Part shown: in pieces, positions 39,158 through 47,990 of the stretch
Layout of the letters: the number at the start of each line of letters is the position of its first letter
Position numbering within the stretch: the stretch's first letter is position 1
Source of the DNA: CAWARU01 sp963784575
Lineage (GTDB): Bacteria > Pseudomonadota > Gammaproteobacteria > UBA6186 > Azoamicaceae
Assembly (NCBI GenBank): GCA_963784575.1
Contig: CAWARU010000001.1
Span: forward strand, 1 to 64,000
DNA: 64,000 bases
Reading direction: 5' to 3'
The notes under the pieces: generated by a model
What the model was told of the DNA's origin: nothing
The model's database searches: none
Seen by the model: only the letters and a program-made list of their open reading frames with translations
Made by a program: the position numbers and the translations under genes

Positions 39158-41677
39158 TTAAGGCTTAAGTTTATCAGTAGATTTAGGGGTTGGCGGTTCT
39201 GATTTTGGAGCAGAAAATATCACAGGAGCAGCTGCTCCTTCTTCTTTTCTCTCTTTTGGTTTTTCAGGCTTTTCTTCTAATTTTTTCTGCGCTGCTTCTA
39301 AAAATTTCACTAGCTCATCATTATTATTATCTCTCGCAATATCGAGGGCTGTTTCACCATTGTCATTCTTAATATTCAAATCTGCACCATGTTTTAAAAG
39401 CGCCTCTGCAACACTTATGTTGGCAGGATTATTCATGGCAAGAAACATTAAAGGAGTCATTTGTTTTTTAGTTTGATGATTGGCATCTGCTTTGCGATCC
39501 AATAAAATATTGACAATTTCTGAATTACCAAACCAGACAGCATATGAGAGCACAGAATCACCAGCTGCGTTGAGGTGACTTAAATCAGCATGATTATCGA
39601 TAAGGTATTTTATTAGATCAGTATTTTTGGACTCAATCGCATCAAAAATGGGTGTAAACTCATTTGCAGACACAACATGATTGATATCAGCGCCATATTT
39701 GAGCAGTATTTTAACCGATTCAAAATATCCATTCTGACAAGCAACATTGATTGTAGCAACGCCAAAATTTCCCACACGATTAATATTGGCAATTCTTTTT
39801 GCCAGGAATTCTAGATTTTCTTCATTGCCATCATCGACTGCAAGGAACAGGGCATCACACCCTTCTCCATCGAGATCATCAACCTTTGCACCATGATGCA
39901 GCAGAAGTTCCATAACTGCAATATTATGTGGCACTTTTGCCGCCACTGTAATCGCTGGTACCTTATTTTCATCATCTCGATCGCGTCGAATGGCGACATC
40001 AGCACCACGTTTAATCAGCTTTTCAATATATTCTTTTGGCAGCCCAGCCTCAAGCGCACAAAGAAAGGGTGTCGATCCATCCGATAGCTTTGCATTAACA
40101 TCTTTTACGCGATCAATCAGCATTTCGATGATTTCTTTTGATGCTTTTTCTCGAATTGCCCAAACGATTGGCGAGACGCCACTATTCTCATTTAAATTAA
40201 CATCAGCCCCTTGAAGTAACATAGCCTTAATAATATCTTCTGGCCATCGTAATCTCAGAGCAAAAGATAGAGGTGTGGCGCCATTTTGAAGAAGTATGTT
40301 AAAATTACTGCATGTCTTAGTAAATTTTCTAATAAATGCATAATCATCTTTCCAATCTGGATTATAAAAAACTTTTTTGGGATCTAAATTTTTCAAAATA
40401 AATTCGACTACTTTTGTGTTGCCATGTTTCTCGGCCTCTTTCAGGAGCGAATTCGGAGACTTCAAAATATGATCGGTTAAATATTCTACTCTTTTATCTT
40501 CATCCATTGCTTGCAGAAGTCTAAAGGCCCTCTCAATTTCAAAATTACGCTTTTCTGGATCCTTCGGGGTTTTGCCCAATCCGAAATGTTGGTCAATATA
40601 CGCAGCCACCAACTGATCTAAAACCTTTTGAGGGATATCTCCGCTTTTGTAATTTGCCACAATGTCATCGATCTCTTTGTCGCGCATCCATCGTGTATAA
40701 TCCTTGTAGGCTTTTTTAGCGAAAACATGCGCTTCTTTTATGACATCTTTATCATCTTCTGATACTCCTTTTGCTTTTGCAAGCCTCTTTCGTTCCATCA
40801 GATATAAAATCGGCCTCATAATAGATTTATGGTTCACAAAGCTGCAGGTGCCATGTTTTTGATCTTGTGATTCCATTTCTTCAATTAAATTTGAAGCTGG
40901 CAGAAGTATATTGATTCGTTTTAGGATTGTTTCGCTATCAGCTGTAGCATCCTGCAGACCTTTAATGTATTCTTCGGTCAATACTTTATCTGTCTCCGGA
41001 GTGCGTTTGTAGATTCTAGTTCCATAATCCGCTTTTTCTCGACCGCCTCCTCTATTGGAGAGGATTATGTAATCTCCAAAGAATGCGATTGAAAGTGTGT
41101 GTGAATCCCAGCCTGCTGTCAAAATAGTAGGGTTCATTCTATCATTTTTAATTTTTTCCAATAGATCTGAAGCGTTTTTTGCAAGACTGACAAAGCCAAG
41201 CACATCCTGGTAAGCAGAATTGATGCGTCCAAGATACTCTGCAATTTGCTCTGATCCTTTCTTACTCGCAATACTGTTTTGATAATGCTTTGCGAAATTT
41301 GCGAGATTGAAAAGAGAGCGTACATTTTGATAGCCTTCTAATTTGATCCGCTCTGGTTCCGATTTTATATCATCTATCGTAATAGTTGCACTTATTCCAA
41401 GACTGTGTCCCTTTTGCTTCAGGAAATCCATGATTTTTAAATGATCGGTATAACGCTTCAAAGTGATTGGATCTTTTTTTGTCATCTCTTCTTTATATTT
41501 AGCCTCATATTCCTGAATGATCTTAAAATTATCAGATGAAAATTTGACTTGAGCATATAGCTTCGGGGTAAATGGATTACCCACTGGAGTTAAAAATGGA
41601 TTTACGCGCCCCTTTTCTAAAATAAGCTTAACAATATCTGGGTTTAAGTTTGGTTTTTTATTAATAACCCAATTCAT
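39158..41677 (-). CDS. Ankyrin-repeat protein with papain-like motifs in permuted order
   Basis: The protein has 839 residues from ATG 41677; the true 5' end is probably further upstream and frameshifted (see 41678-41877). In the first third, AGWDSHTLSIAFFGDYII then LSNRGGG (His193, Asn208) resembles the papain-family HAV..GYG..Y..LKNSWG segment, and further on QDQKHGTCSF (Gln about 273, Cys278) resembles QGxCGSCW. The order His-Asn before Gln-Cys would be a circular permutation of papain. From ~450 onward about nine ankyrin repeats follow (for example GETALDIARDNNNDELVKFL). The end is a Lys/Glu/Pro-rich tail finishing TDKLKP, without the shared tail. A host-directed cysteine hydrolase with an ankyrin targeting arm is inferred. 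It is convergent with the degenerate SecA-like gene, 39 bases away. Confidence 0.85.
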   Translation of the reverse strand: MNWVINKKPNLNPDIVKLILEKGRVNPFLTPVGNPFTPKLYAQVKFSSDNFKIIQEYEAKYKEEMTKKDPITLKRYTDHLKIMDFLKQKGHSLGISATITIDDIKSEPERIKLEGYQNVRSLFNLANFAKHYQNSIASKKGSEQIAEYLGRINSAYQDVLGFVSLAKNASDLLEKIKNDRMNPTILTAGWDSHTLSIAFFGDYIILSNRGGGREKADYGTRIYKRTPETDKVLTEEYIKGLQDATADSETILKRINILLPASNLIEEMESQDQKHGTCSFVNHKSIMRPILYLMERKRLAKAKGVSEDDKDVIKEAHVFAKKAYKDYTRWMRDKEIDDIVANYKSGDIPQKVLDQLVAAYIDQHFGLGKTPKDPEKRNFEIERAFRLLQAMDEDKRVEYLTDHILKSPNSLLKEAEKHGNTKVVEFILKNLDPKKVFYNPDWKDDYAFIRKFTKTCSNFNILLQNGATPLSFALRLRWPEDIIKAMLLQGADVNLNENSGVSPIVWAIREKASKEIIEMLIDRVKDVNAKLSDGSTPFLCALEAGLPKEYIEKLIKRGADVAIRRDRDDENKVPAITVAAKVPHNIAVMELLLHHGAKVDDLDGEGCDALFLAVDDGNEENLEFLAKRIANINRVGNFGVATINVACQNGYFESVKILLKYGADINHVVSANEFTPIFDAIESKNTDLIKYLIDNHADLSHLNAAGDSVLSYAVWFGNSEIVNILLDRKADANHQTKKQMTPLMFLAMNNPANISVAEALLKHGADLNIKNDNGETALDIARDNNNDELVKFLEAAQKKLEEKPEKPKERKEEGAAAPVIFSAPKSEPPTPKSTDKLKP

Positions 41678-41877
41678 AAAGATGTCATCACCTTTGTATA
41701 TGTTGACATCCGCACCATTTTCGAATCATCTTGGCAACAGTATTGACGTCTGGGGAAGTTTCATTCAGCAAATATTCAAGAAGAGGTGTCTGTTGTTCAG
41801 CATCTCGAAGATTAATCAACTGCTTGATTTTAGCTTTATCATCTGCCAAAAATGCTTCAATCAGAATCTGGATTCAT
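41678..41877 (-). pseudogene. Frameshifted 5' end of the ankyrin/papain-like gene
   Basis: Directly upstream of ATG 41677 the same strand encodes a plausible N-terminal ankyrin unit in shifted frames: MNPD from ATG 41877, then LIEAFLADDKAKIKQLINLR and TPLLEYLLNETSPDVNTVAKMI, then ENGADVNIYKGDDIF running into the annotated start. Two +1 shifts are needed, one after MNPD and one after AKMI. Without them the gene would begin at 41877 and gain about 66 residues. Confidence 0.6.
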
Positions 41878-42017
41878 GGGATTTCCCAATAAAATTATTA
41901 TACAGTTCTTGTGTTAAGTTACTTATATAATAAGTTTAGACCAATTGAAGATTATTCGCTATTAGGAATTAGATTATTGGATTTCTGTATATACACAGCT
42001 TATTACAGCATATTTCT

Positions 42018-42338
42018 CTAAGAAAATTTGATTTTTGGCACAGGCCTTTCTAAAGCAGGAAGGGGTATAGTGTATATTTCTTGAATATTTTTAGGAACTT
42101 CTAAATAAAAGTCGCCATAGCTTTGTTTTCCATCAAAAGCTTTGCGGGTATATGCAAATCCTATCGTTACGCCTTTTTCCTCTTTAAAAGCTTCTTTTAT
42201 AAGGAGATAATGACACTCTAAAAAAGCTTCCTCACAACAAAAGAGAATATCATTTTTCAAAAACAATCCTGCGATGGATTCAGCTACTTGTTGATTTTTA
42301 CCACAAATTTCATAGAGTTCTTTTTTAATACTCATCAT
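42018..42338 (-). CDS. Small protein with IKFS tail
   Basis: The protein has 106 residues; GGAG lies just before two adjacent ATGs (42338 or 42335). It looks like a compact alpha/beta protein with three cysteines (ICGKNQ, FCCEEAF) and no membrane segment, and I recognise no family. It ends ERPVPKIKFS, a clear case of the shared C-terminal tail on a small protein, which makes it a handy minimal carrier of the motif. It is divergent from the 288-residue gene at 42712. Confidence 0.75.
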   Translation of the reverse strand: MMSIKKELYEICGKNQQVAESIAGLFLKNDILFCCEEAFLECHYLLIKEAFKEEKGVTIGFAYTRKAFDGKQSYGDFYLEVPKNIQEIYTIPLPALERPVPKIKFS

Positions 42339-42711
42339 GTTCTCCAGGTTTAATAAATCTAATTATTAGAGGAATTAACAAAACTATTTAATATAATGAG
42401 GATATTCTGTCATAAATGTGGGTAAAAATCAATTACTGGGATTTATCTTTGTATAATCTGGAATTTAAGTTTTTGCATATTGCGAAAATTTATTATTGAT
42501 GTATTGTCATCATATATTTTGTATGATATAATAAATTCAGTATAATTACTTACTACATATAGATAGGTATTGAAAAAATAATATTTATGTGAATATGCAA
42601 TATAAAGAATGGTGCAATTGCTTGAACCAGAAAATTTCTAGTGAAACAAACCATTTTATACGCACAATTTGAATTGTTAATAATTATTAATGTAAATGTA
42701 GGAGAAACGTC
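42339..42711. other. AT-rich divergent intergenic region
   Basis: This 373-base gap lies between divergent genes. I see no convincing ORF or RNA. It holds a small inverted repeat (ATCATA, seven bases, TATGAT, about 42510-42530) and several AT-rich hexamers that could be -10 elements, none decisive. AGGAG before ATG 42712 is the ribosome site of the rightward gene. Confidence 0.6.
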
Positions 42712-43578
42712 ATGGCAATGCTACCCGGCGATTTGAAACCACTATCACATGTAATTGATGCATCTAGAGTTGCAGACACCCCAATAAAAGACATTGAAGG
42801 TGTTGCTCATACTTTAATGTTGCTTGGAACCCTCATCAATCAAAAAGTAGCTGGAACCAGTCTGGCTGTTACTGCGAAGCCATCAGAAAACGGTGGTGTT
42901 TTATTTAGAAAAAGCGCATCTCTCATGCTCCCCAATCAAAGATCTCAGGATGGGGCAATAGAATTTGCGGTCAAGAAACTCGGATTTATCTTTAAAAGAA
43001 ATTATAATCATGAATTTGAAATTTCCTGTCCTAAAGAGATACTTGCGCTCCCAGTGGGTGATCAGTATGACAGCCAATTTGCCAAGCAATTTAACGCTCT
43101 GTACCAACAGGGTTTGGCAATTGATAGTAAATCTGCGAAACGTTCGCTTCGTCATCGCTCCAATCCTTTACCTGGCGGAGCAGGCATGGCGGCTCTAAAA
43201 GTACCAAAGGAAAGAGATAGATCGGCTTCCGATTCTTCTTCAAAGCGCCCAGGCAAAGCATTAACACCTGTGCTCGGTCCTGGCAGGAAACTCGACCAAG
43301 AACGCAAATCTCGACAAGAAGAACTGGAATCTCTGGCAATATCAGCAGACAGTGGAGCTAAGACCTTCCTCAAGCTCTATCAAGCCTCCAAAGATAAAGA
43401 TCGCGACCTCGATAAAGAACAGTCAGGATTATTAAAAGCCTTAGACCACATGAAACTACAGGAGAAAGAAAAAGTCAAACAAACCCTGAAAGATGATGGC
43501 AGGCCAGTGGTCGCAGAGGATAGGCCAGTAGTCTCAGAAGATGTTGTAAATGAAAATATGGTTCAGCTATCCTTTTAG
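42712..43578 (+). CDS. Hypothetical protein, charged coiled/disordered C-terminal half
   Basis: The protein has 288 residues; AGGAG lies 8 bases before the ATG. The first ~125 residues may fold as a small alpha/beta domain (SLAVTAKPSENGGVLFRKSA, LGFIFKRNYNHEFEISCPKE). The rest is Lys/Arg/Asp/Ser-rich and probably disordered or coiled coil (DKDRDLDKEQSGLLKALDHM). A short tandem repeat, RPVVAED-RPVVSED, lies close to the end. It finishes NENMVQLSF, which is hydrophobic/aromatic but only loosely like the shared K-F-S tail. No family is recognised. Expression is independent, from the 373-bp divergent region. Confidence 0.8.
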   Translation: MAMLPGDLKPLSHVIDASRVADTPIKDIEGVAHTLMLLGTLINQKVAGTSLAVTAKPSENGGVLFRKSASLMLPNQRSQDGAIEFAVKKLGFIFKRNYNHEFEISCPKEILALPVGDQYDSQFAKQFNALYQQGLAIDSKSAKRSLRHRSNPLPGGAGMAALKVPKERDRSASDSSSKRPGKALTPVLGPGRKLDQERKSRQEELESLAISADSGAKTFLKLYQASKDKDRDLDKEQSGLLKALDHMKLQEKEKVKQTLKDDGRPVVAEDRPVVSEDVVNENMVQLSF

Positions 43579-43678
43579 TCGAAATACTCGAATACCGAGT
43601 ATGAGTAATTGCAAAGCGATCGATTAGGATATATCATAAAGATAAACCCTTAAAGCTAGGAAGGCGTGAACAATTGCG

Positions 43679-44485
43679 ATGTCATTTAGGAATATCCTCG
43701 ATCGCAGGTTACTTAATATGAGTATTTTGATACTGCTCATTCTTATTGTCGCGGCTCTAATCCTCGTGATTTTTCACTACCGTCGTACTGGAATTGTCAT
43801 TCTTAGTTTCTCTATCGTCTATATCATAGCGGTTGGCAATGGAATCCTACCCTATATTTTGGGGAAGCAAATAATCTCTACTCTCTATTACACTGTTCTC
43901 CCCCAATGGAAGAAAAATAATGGCATTATTTTATTGGGGGGCGGCGCTACAAAAATAGATTCACTCTCCAAATTAAATCCTCTTATTTCCTCTTATTCCA
44001 GAATCTTAAAGGCCGCACAACTTTATGCTGACTGCCGGAAATCTGGAGAAAACTGCAAAATAATTGTGAGTGGCGGTGATCCCGATCATCTTGGAACCCC
44101 AGAGGCAGTCGTATATCGTGATGAATTGATTGCACTGGGTGTTCATTGGGAGGATATAGACATCGAAACCAAAAGCTTAAATACTTATCAAAATGCGCAA
44201 TATGTTCAAGATCTGCTTAAAAGTAAGCAAAACGCTTTTGAGCAAACCTATTTGGTGACTTCTGGTTTTCATCTGAAACGAGCATTATTATATTTTTCAT
44301 CCTTCCAAATAAATCCGGTTGGAATAGCATCAGATTTCTTGACAAGTAGGCTAGGATTCATACCCACAAGCTTTAATTTTTTAATATGGGATATTATGAT
44401 CCATGAAATATTGGGGATCTGGCGTTTTCACGTTTATAATTATTTCGGCTGGAATATTAAAGCCGAGAAGCCTGGCTCATTGTAG
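43679..44485 (+). CDS. YdcF/ElyC-like DUF218 membrane protein
   Basis: The protein has 268 residues. Two N-terminal membrane segments (MSILILLILIVAALILVIFH and IVILSFSIVYIIAVGNGIL) precede a DUF218 domain with the family landmarks GIILLGGG, IIVSGGDP, SLNTYQNAQYVQDLL and YLVTSGFHLKRALLYF. Relatives (SanA, ElyC, YdcF) are inner-membrane proteins linked to envelope and lipid-carrier homeostasis; the exact reaction is not settled. This is the only gene in the window outside the exporter that looks like ordinary cell physiology, and it lacks the effector tail (ends KPGSL). Its 3' end overlaps that of the convergent gene at 44457 by 29 bases. A later start at the second Met (M14) is possible. Confidence 0.88.
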   Translation: MSFRNILDRRLLNMSILILLILIVAALILVIFHYRRTGIVILSFSIVYIIAVGNGILPYILGKQIISTLYYTVLPQWKKNNGIILLGGGATKIDSLSKLNPLISSYSRILKAAQLYADCRKSGENCKIIVSGGDPDHLGTPEAVVYRDELIALGVHWEDIDIETKSLNTYQNAQYVQDLLKSKQNAFEQTYLVTSGFHLKRALLYFSSFQINPVGIASDFLTSRLGFIPTSFNFLIWDIMIHEILGIWRFHVYNYFGWNIKAEKPGSL

Positions 44486-46898
44486 ACTTCCCCAAAGGAT
44501 AGTACTGCTGCGGCGTTGTACAATCCGCATGTAAGGGTATCTGATAACGTGAAAAAGGAATCTGGCATCGAGATCGGAAAAATAACCCGGTATTGCCATT
44601 ACGCCATGAAACGTTGATTGCATTTTCCTCATTAAACCATTGCAGAGGGTTCCATCGAACCGATGGCATGGTGATATCCAAAAACTCCTGATTTTCTTTT
44701 ACAATAAATGACCTTAAAATGCTTGCAACATATTCTTGATCCCTTTCTTTAATGCGAATGGTATTATAAATATTCGAACCAAAACCTGTCACTAAATAAC
44801 CCAGATCCTGCAAGGCGACGGACAATAACAGCAGGGTATACACTTGGTTTTCTGAGGGTCTGCTGCCAGGCGCTATCTGCAATTCTGGCCAATACTGTAT
44901 TGCCATCCGGGTGCCAGCCTCGGTACTTACCACTCCCCCAACAGCCAACACAAAAGCATCATAGTTACCAGCATATTGCGCTTCTAACAATGCTGTAAAT
45001 AGGCTAACGATGTGTAAAATTCTCGTGTTGGTTCGATAATTGAGATTCGGTAATTTCACTGTGGCGGCCGCGTCATTCACCTCGATCTTCTGAACATATT
45101 CAATAACTTTCAGTGCGAGGGTACTGGTAGCAAGCATCCTAATCAAGGGATATATTCCGGTGGTATAGCTATAGTAGAGCCCTACCCCAAAGCCGACAGT
45201 CCGTATCATACGTGGTATTTGCTGTTGACTGAGCAAGTATTCCATGGAATGTTCAACTCGAGCCAAATTCGATGCAGACAAATTAAAATATTCTGCACCT
45301 GATTTAACAGCCTGCTTGGTTCTATTTTTCAAACCCAGGGCAGTTTCTGAATTGCAGAGTTCCGCGGCCATGGGTGTAGCCATCCAATGCAGCAAATCTG
45401 CGCCTAATCGCATCAATGAACGTTCATAAATGAAATTGGCAGCTGTCTTTCCTTTGCGTTTCAGGTAGGCTCTCCATGTTTCACTTGCAGTCAATTCCTG
45501 GTGTAATGCGGTCTCCCATTCCTTCAGCTTCTGGTATTGTACTTGTCTAGAATGTTCAAGCTGTTTAATCAAAGTTGATGGCTCATCCAGGTGCTTTAAT
45601 AAGATTGCCATGGGCCCTGGGTCTAGCATTTTAAAAAAAGGCCTTAAATCTTCTATCTTCTGATGATAAATTGAGATTTTTACCAATTTATCTTTGTTGA
45701 ATAAGGTCTGTAGAATTTCAAAATTTCGATTTCTGGGAAGCTTATGATTGATGTTTCTGTTGTGGTGAAGGATCAAGTATTTATAAGAGACAATAAGATT
45801 GTTCAGAATTCGAGAATGAAAGTTTGTTTTGTCTTTAAGATCTCGACTTTTTATTTCTTCCAATTTCTGTAGAGTAATTATTATGTCTCTATCTCGCTTC
45901 GATATTTGTGGTTCTTTTTCTCTCTCTTGCTTGCTTTCCTCTGTCACTTGTTTTCTTTCCTCTGTCACTTGTTTTTTTTCAATTTCTTTATTAATTTCTG
46001 TAATTTTTAAATCTTGAGCTAGCTTTCTAATGACTATATCAGACTCTTGTTTTTGGATTTTAGGTTTTTTGCTAGCCTCTAGCGATTCAGAGGAAGGTAA
46101 ATCAGGTCCCCCGGGCGGAGAGCCTGCTAAAATTGGCCCAATGGGCACTTCAATCGATCTGCTTTCAATCGCTCTCTCAGAGAGCAATTGCTGTATCCAA
46201 GATTCAAACCTTGCAGCGATATTAGGTACCGGAGCTTTAAATTCTTTCGCAAACTCAATATGACCTGTAAGGACTATCATCATAGCGTTATATACTGCCC
46301 AATAGGAATTATCAGCAGATTCTGCTTGCTGTTTTTGACTACCATTGCAAAACATAACTTTAGGAAATGTTGGCGCTATCTCTACTCGACGTATTTCAAT
46401 GGTATCGTTAAAACTACAGCCTGCTTGCAAAATGCGAAAAAATTGCAGGAATTCTGCAGGCATCGCGCGGTTTTCTAAGGACACACGAGGATCCATACAG
46501 AATAGGACTTCATTAACGTTGCCGGTGGGTTTGCCGCAAGGTACTTGATAATTTCGGGGCAGTGCTACCCAAGTAATGAAACCAGGGCTTGGTTTAAGTT
46601 GGGGCATAATTAAAACCAAAGGCTTAACAATATGTCCAAACTGTTTTATATCCGCTTGCACAGTTTTGTTAACGCTTTCTAGATAAAGCAGCAATTGTCT
46701 CCGATGCGTCGCAACTTCCAGAGTTTTTGGTAAAATAACTGTTGCATGAGAGCTTAAGGTTTTTTCTAAAATAGTTTGCATTAAAGACAAATCTAATATT
46801 TTGCCCTTCTCTATACTTTCTTTCTTTGGACTTTCTTCTTCTATGATTTTAGTTAATTCTGAGTAAAGTTTTTTTAATGAAGATTCTGTTACAGCCAT
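44457..46898 (-). CDS. Large unknown protein, possible degenerate CE-clan protease fold
   Basis: The protein has 813 residues from ATG 46898 (MAVTESSLKK). An in-frame ATG 51 bases upstream gives a hydrophobic, unlikely N terminus. Residues ~100-260 hold a string reminiscent of CE-clan (C48/YopJ) proteases: GFITWVALP, then LFCMDPRV, then ADNSYWAVYNAMMIVLTG, where an active enzyme would have HW, D and CG. His and Cys are not in place, so it is either inactive or a chance match. A charged coiled-coil stretch includes a 7-residue tandem repeat KQVTEER-KQVTEES (21-bp repeat near 45935-45977). Two hydrophobic segments around residues 570-680 may be membrane-associated. The end, SQASRL, lacks the tail. 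It is convergent with and overlaps the DUF218 gene. Confidence 0.75.
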   Translation of the reverse strand: MAVTESSLKKLYSELTKIIEEESPKKESIEKGKILDLSLMQTILEKTLSSHATVILPKTLEVATHRRQLLLYLESVNKTVQADIKQFGHIVKPLVLIMPQLKPSPGFITWVALPRNYQVPCGKPTGNVNEVLFCMDPRVSLENRAMPAEFLQFFRILQAGCSFNDTIEIRRVEIAPTFPKVMFCNGSQKQQAESADNSYWAVYNAMMIVLTGHIEFAKEFKAPVPNIAARFESWIQQLLSERAIESRSIEVPIGPILAGSPPGGPDLPSSESLEASKKPKIQKQESDIVIRKLAQDLKITEINKEIEKKQVTEERKQVTEESKQEREKEPQISKRDRDIIITLQKLEEIKSRDLKDKTNFHSRILNNLIVSYKYLILHHNRNINHKLPRNRNFEILQTLFNKDKLVKISIYHQKIEDLRPFFKMLDPGPMAILLKHLDEPSTLIKQLEHSRQVQYQKLKEWETALHQELTASETWRAYLKRKGKTAANFIYERSLMRLGADLLHWMATPMAAELCNSETALGLKNRTKQAVKSGAEYFNLSASNLARVEHSMEYLLSQQQIPRMIRTVGFGVGLYYSYTTGIYPLIRMLATSTLALKVIEYVQKIEVNDAAATVKLPNLNYRTNTRILHIVSLFTALLEAQYAGNYDAFVLAVGGVVSTEAGTRMAIQYWPELQIAPGSRPSENQVYTLLLLSVALQDLGYLVTGFGSNIYNTIRIKERDQEYVASILRSFIVKENQEFLDITMPSVRWNPLQWFNEENAINVSWRNGNTGLFFRSRCQIPFSRYQIPLHADCTTPQQYYPLGKSTMSQASRL

Positions 46899-47089
46899 GA
46901 TTATACCCGTAATGTTAATATGTGTTATAAAGCTAAATAGAACATACATTTTGACGAATATGCCCTACAATTGCTAATTGAATTTTATTATATTATATCA
47001 TTGGCAATAAAAGAATACTTTTAATAATGTATTTCTGCGGAGGCGGGAATCCAGGAAAATCAAGAACTTGCATTTTTAAAATGAAGAAG

Positions 47090-47830
47090 CTAGGAAGGTC
47101 CTTTAGGATGCTTATCCCTATCCTTTTCAACATTTGGTTCAACTTCTGGTTTTTGTCCTTGAAGTTTAGCGACTTGATCCTTAACGCTTTTAATTTCTGT
47201 TAATTTAAACTGCTGAAGTAATGCATTGCCCGTTTTAGGTTTTGCTGCATCATGCACTGGATTGTAGACTACTTCCACTTGGGGCTCTTGCAAAACACGC
47301 TCTGCTTTTATGCGTTCACGTTCTAGTTCTGCTGCTATGCGAGGCGGTGTGACTCTCACCTCGAGTTCCTGATGCTCAGTAGGGATCACTGTTAATCCTT
47401 CCTCTACCGCAACAGTAGGGCTCTGTTCAATACTTTCAATAGGCACCGCTAACGGAATTGTTCTCGCATTTTCTGACCTTTTTCGATCAATATCGCGTGT
47501 ACCTTCATTTACTTCTTCAACAACCATACTTTCGGAAGATAGGCTATCGGAGGATGAGTCTGCACCTACCTCTTCAACAAGCATCTCATCTGAAGACTTA
47601 CTATCAGATAAATCTTCTACTTCTTCTTCAGCAATTAATTGTCCAGAAGACTCTGAAGATACGCTTTCGGATAAAATATCTTCAACTACTACATTTTTTA
47701 AAGGTTTTGCACCATATTTTGCTTTTGCACCTTCTTCAACTTCAATTGTCACCTCGTCGCTTTCTATATTAGTCGGTGCAGGTATTCCCTCAGGTTTTCC
47801 TGGATCTTTTGGTTTTTTTGGTACAGACAT
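47090..47830 (-). CDS. Acidic serine-rich low-complexity protein
   Basis: The protein has 246 residues from ATG 47830 (MSVPKKPKDPGKP), chosen over an in-frame ATG 105 bases upstream because AGGAG precedes it. Residues ~50-120 are made of imperfect ~25-residue repeats, each an acidic hydrophobic knot (VVVEDIL, IAEEEVEDL, MLVEEVG, MVVEEVN) followed by a Ser/Asp run (SESVSSESSG, SSSDSLSSES). The rest is disordered and Pro/Glu/Lys-rich. No enzyme motif is seen. Acidic Ser tracts next to Val/Leu/Ile clusters resemble CK2-phosphorylated, SUMO-interacting stretches of eukaryotic proteins, a speculative comparison. It ends HPKGPS without the tail. It lies in a leftward series with the ankyrin gene upstream, 160 bases away. 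Confidence 0.75.
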   Translation of the reverse strand: MSVPKKPKDPGKPEGIPAPTNIESDEVTIEVEEGAKAKYGAKPLKNVVVEDILSESVSSESSGQLIAEEEVEDLSDSKSSDEMLVEEVGADSSSDSLSSESMVVEEVNEGTRDIDRKRSENARTIPLAVPIESIEQSPTVAVEEGLTVIPTEHQELEVRVTPPRIAAELERERIKAERVLQEPQVEVVYNPVHDAAKPKTGNALLQQFKLTEIKSVKDQVAKLQGQKPEVEPNVEKDRDKHPKGPS

Positions 47831-47990
47831 TTTATATACTCCTATTATAACAAATAATTTAAATTCATTATTTCTCTTTATATTCCTAATAAAATTAGAG
47901 TAAAACTTAAATGTTAAGTTCCAGTGATTATGCATTAATCAAACACCTGACTACTCTAATCTAATGGAATTCTAATAAAATTTTTAGTTT

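Noticed and set aside
42500..42535. Terminator or riboswitch in the 373-base gap
   Set aside because: The inverted repeat has a six-base AT stem and no T-run; it could arise by chance in AT-rich DNA.
45935..45977. CRISPR-like repeat in the 830-residue gene
   Set aside because: It is only two copies of a 21-base coding repeat (KQVTEER/KQVTEES) with no spacers.
47035..47060. Full palindromic repeat
   Set aside because: Only one arm (GCGGGAATCCAGGAA) is present, so it was not listed as an element.
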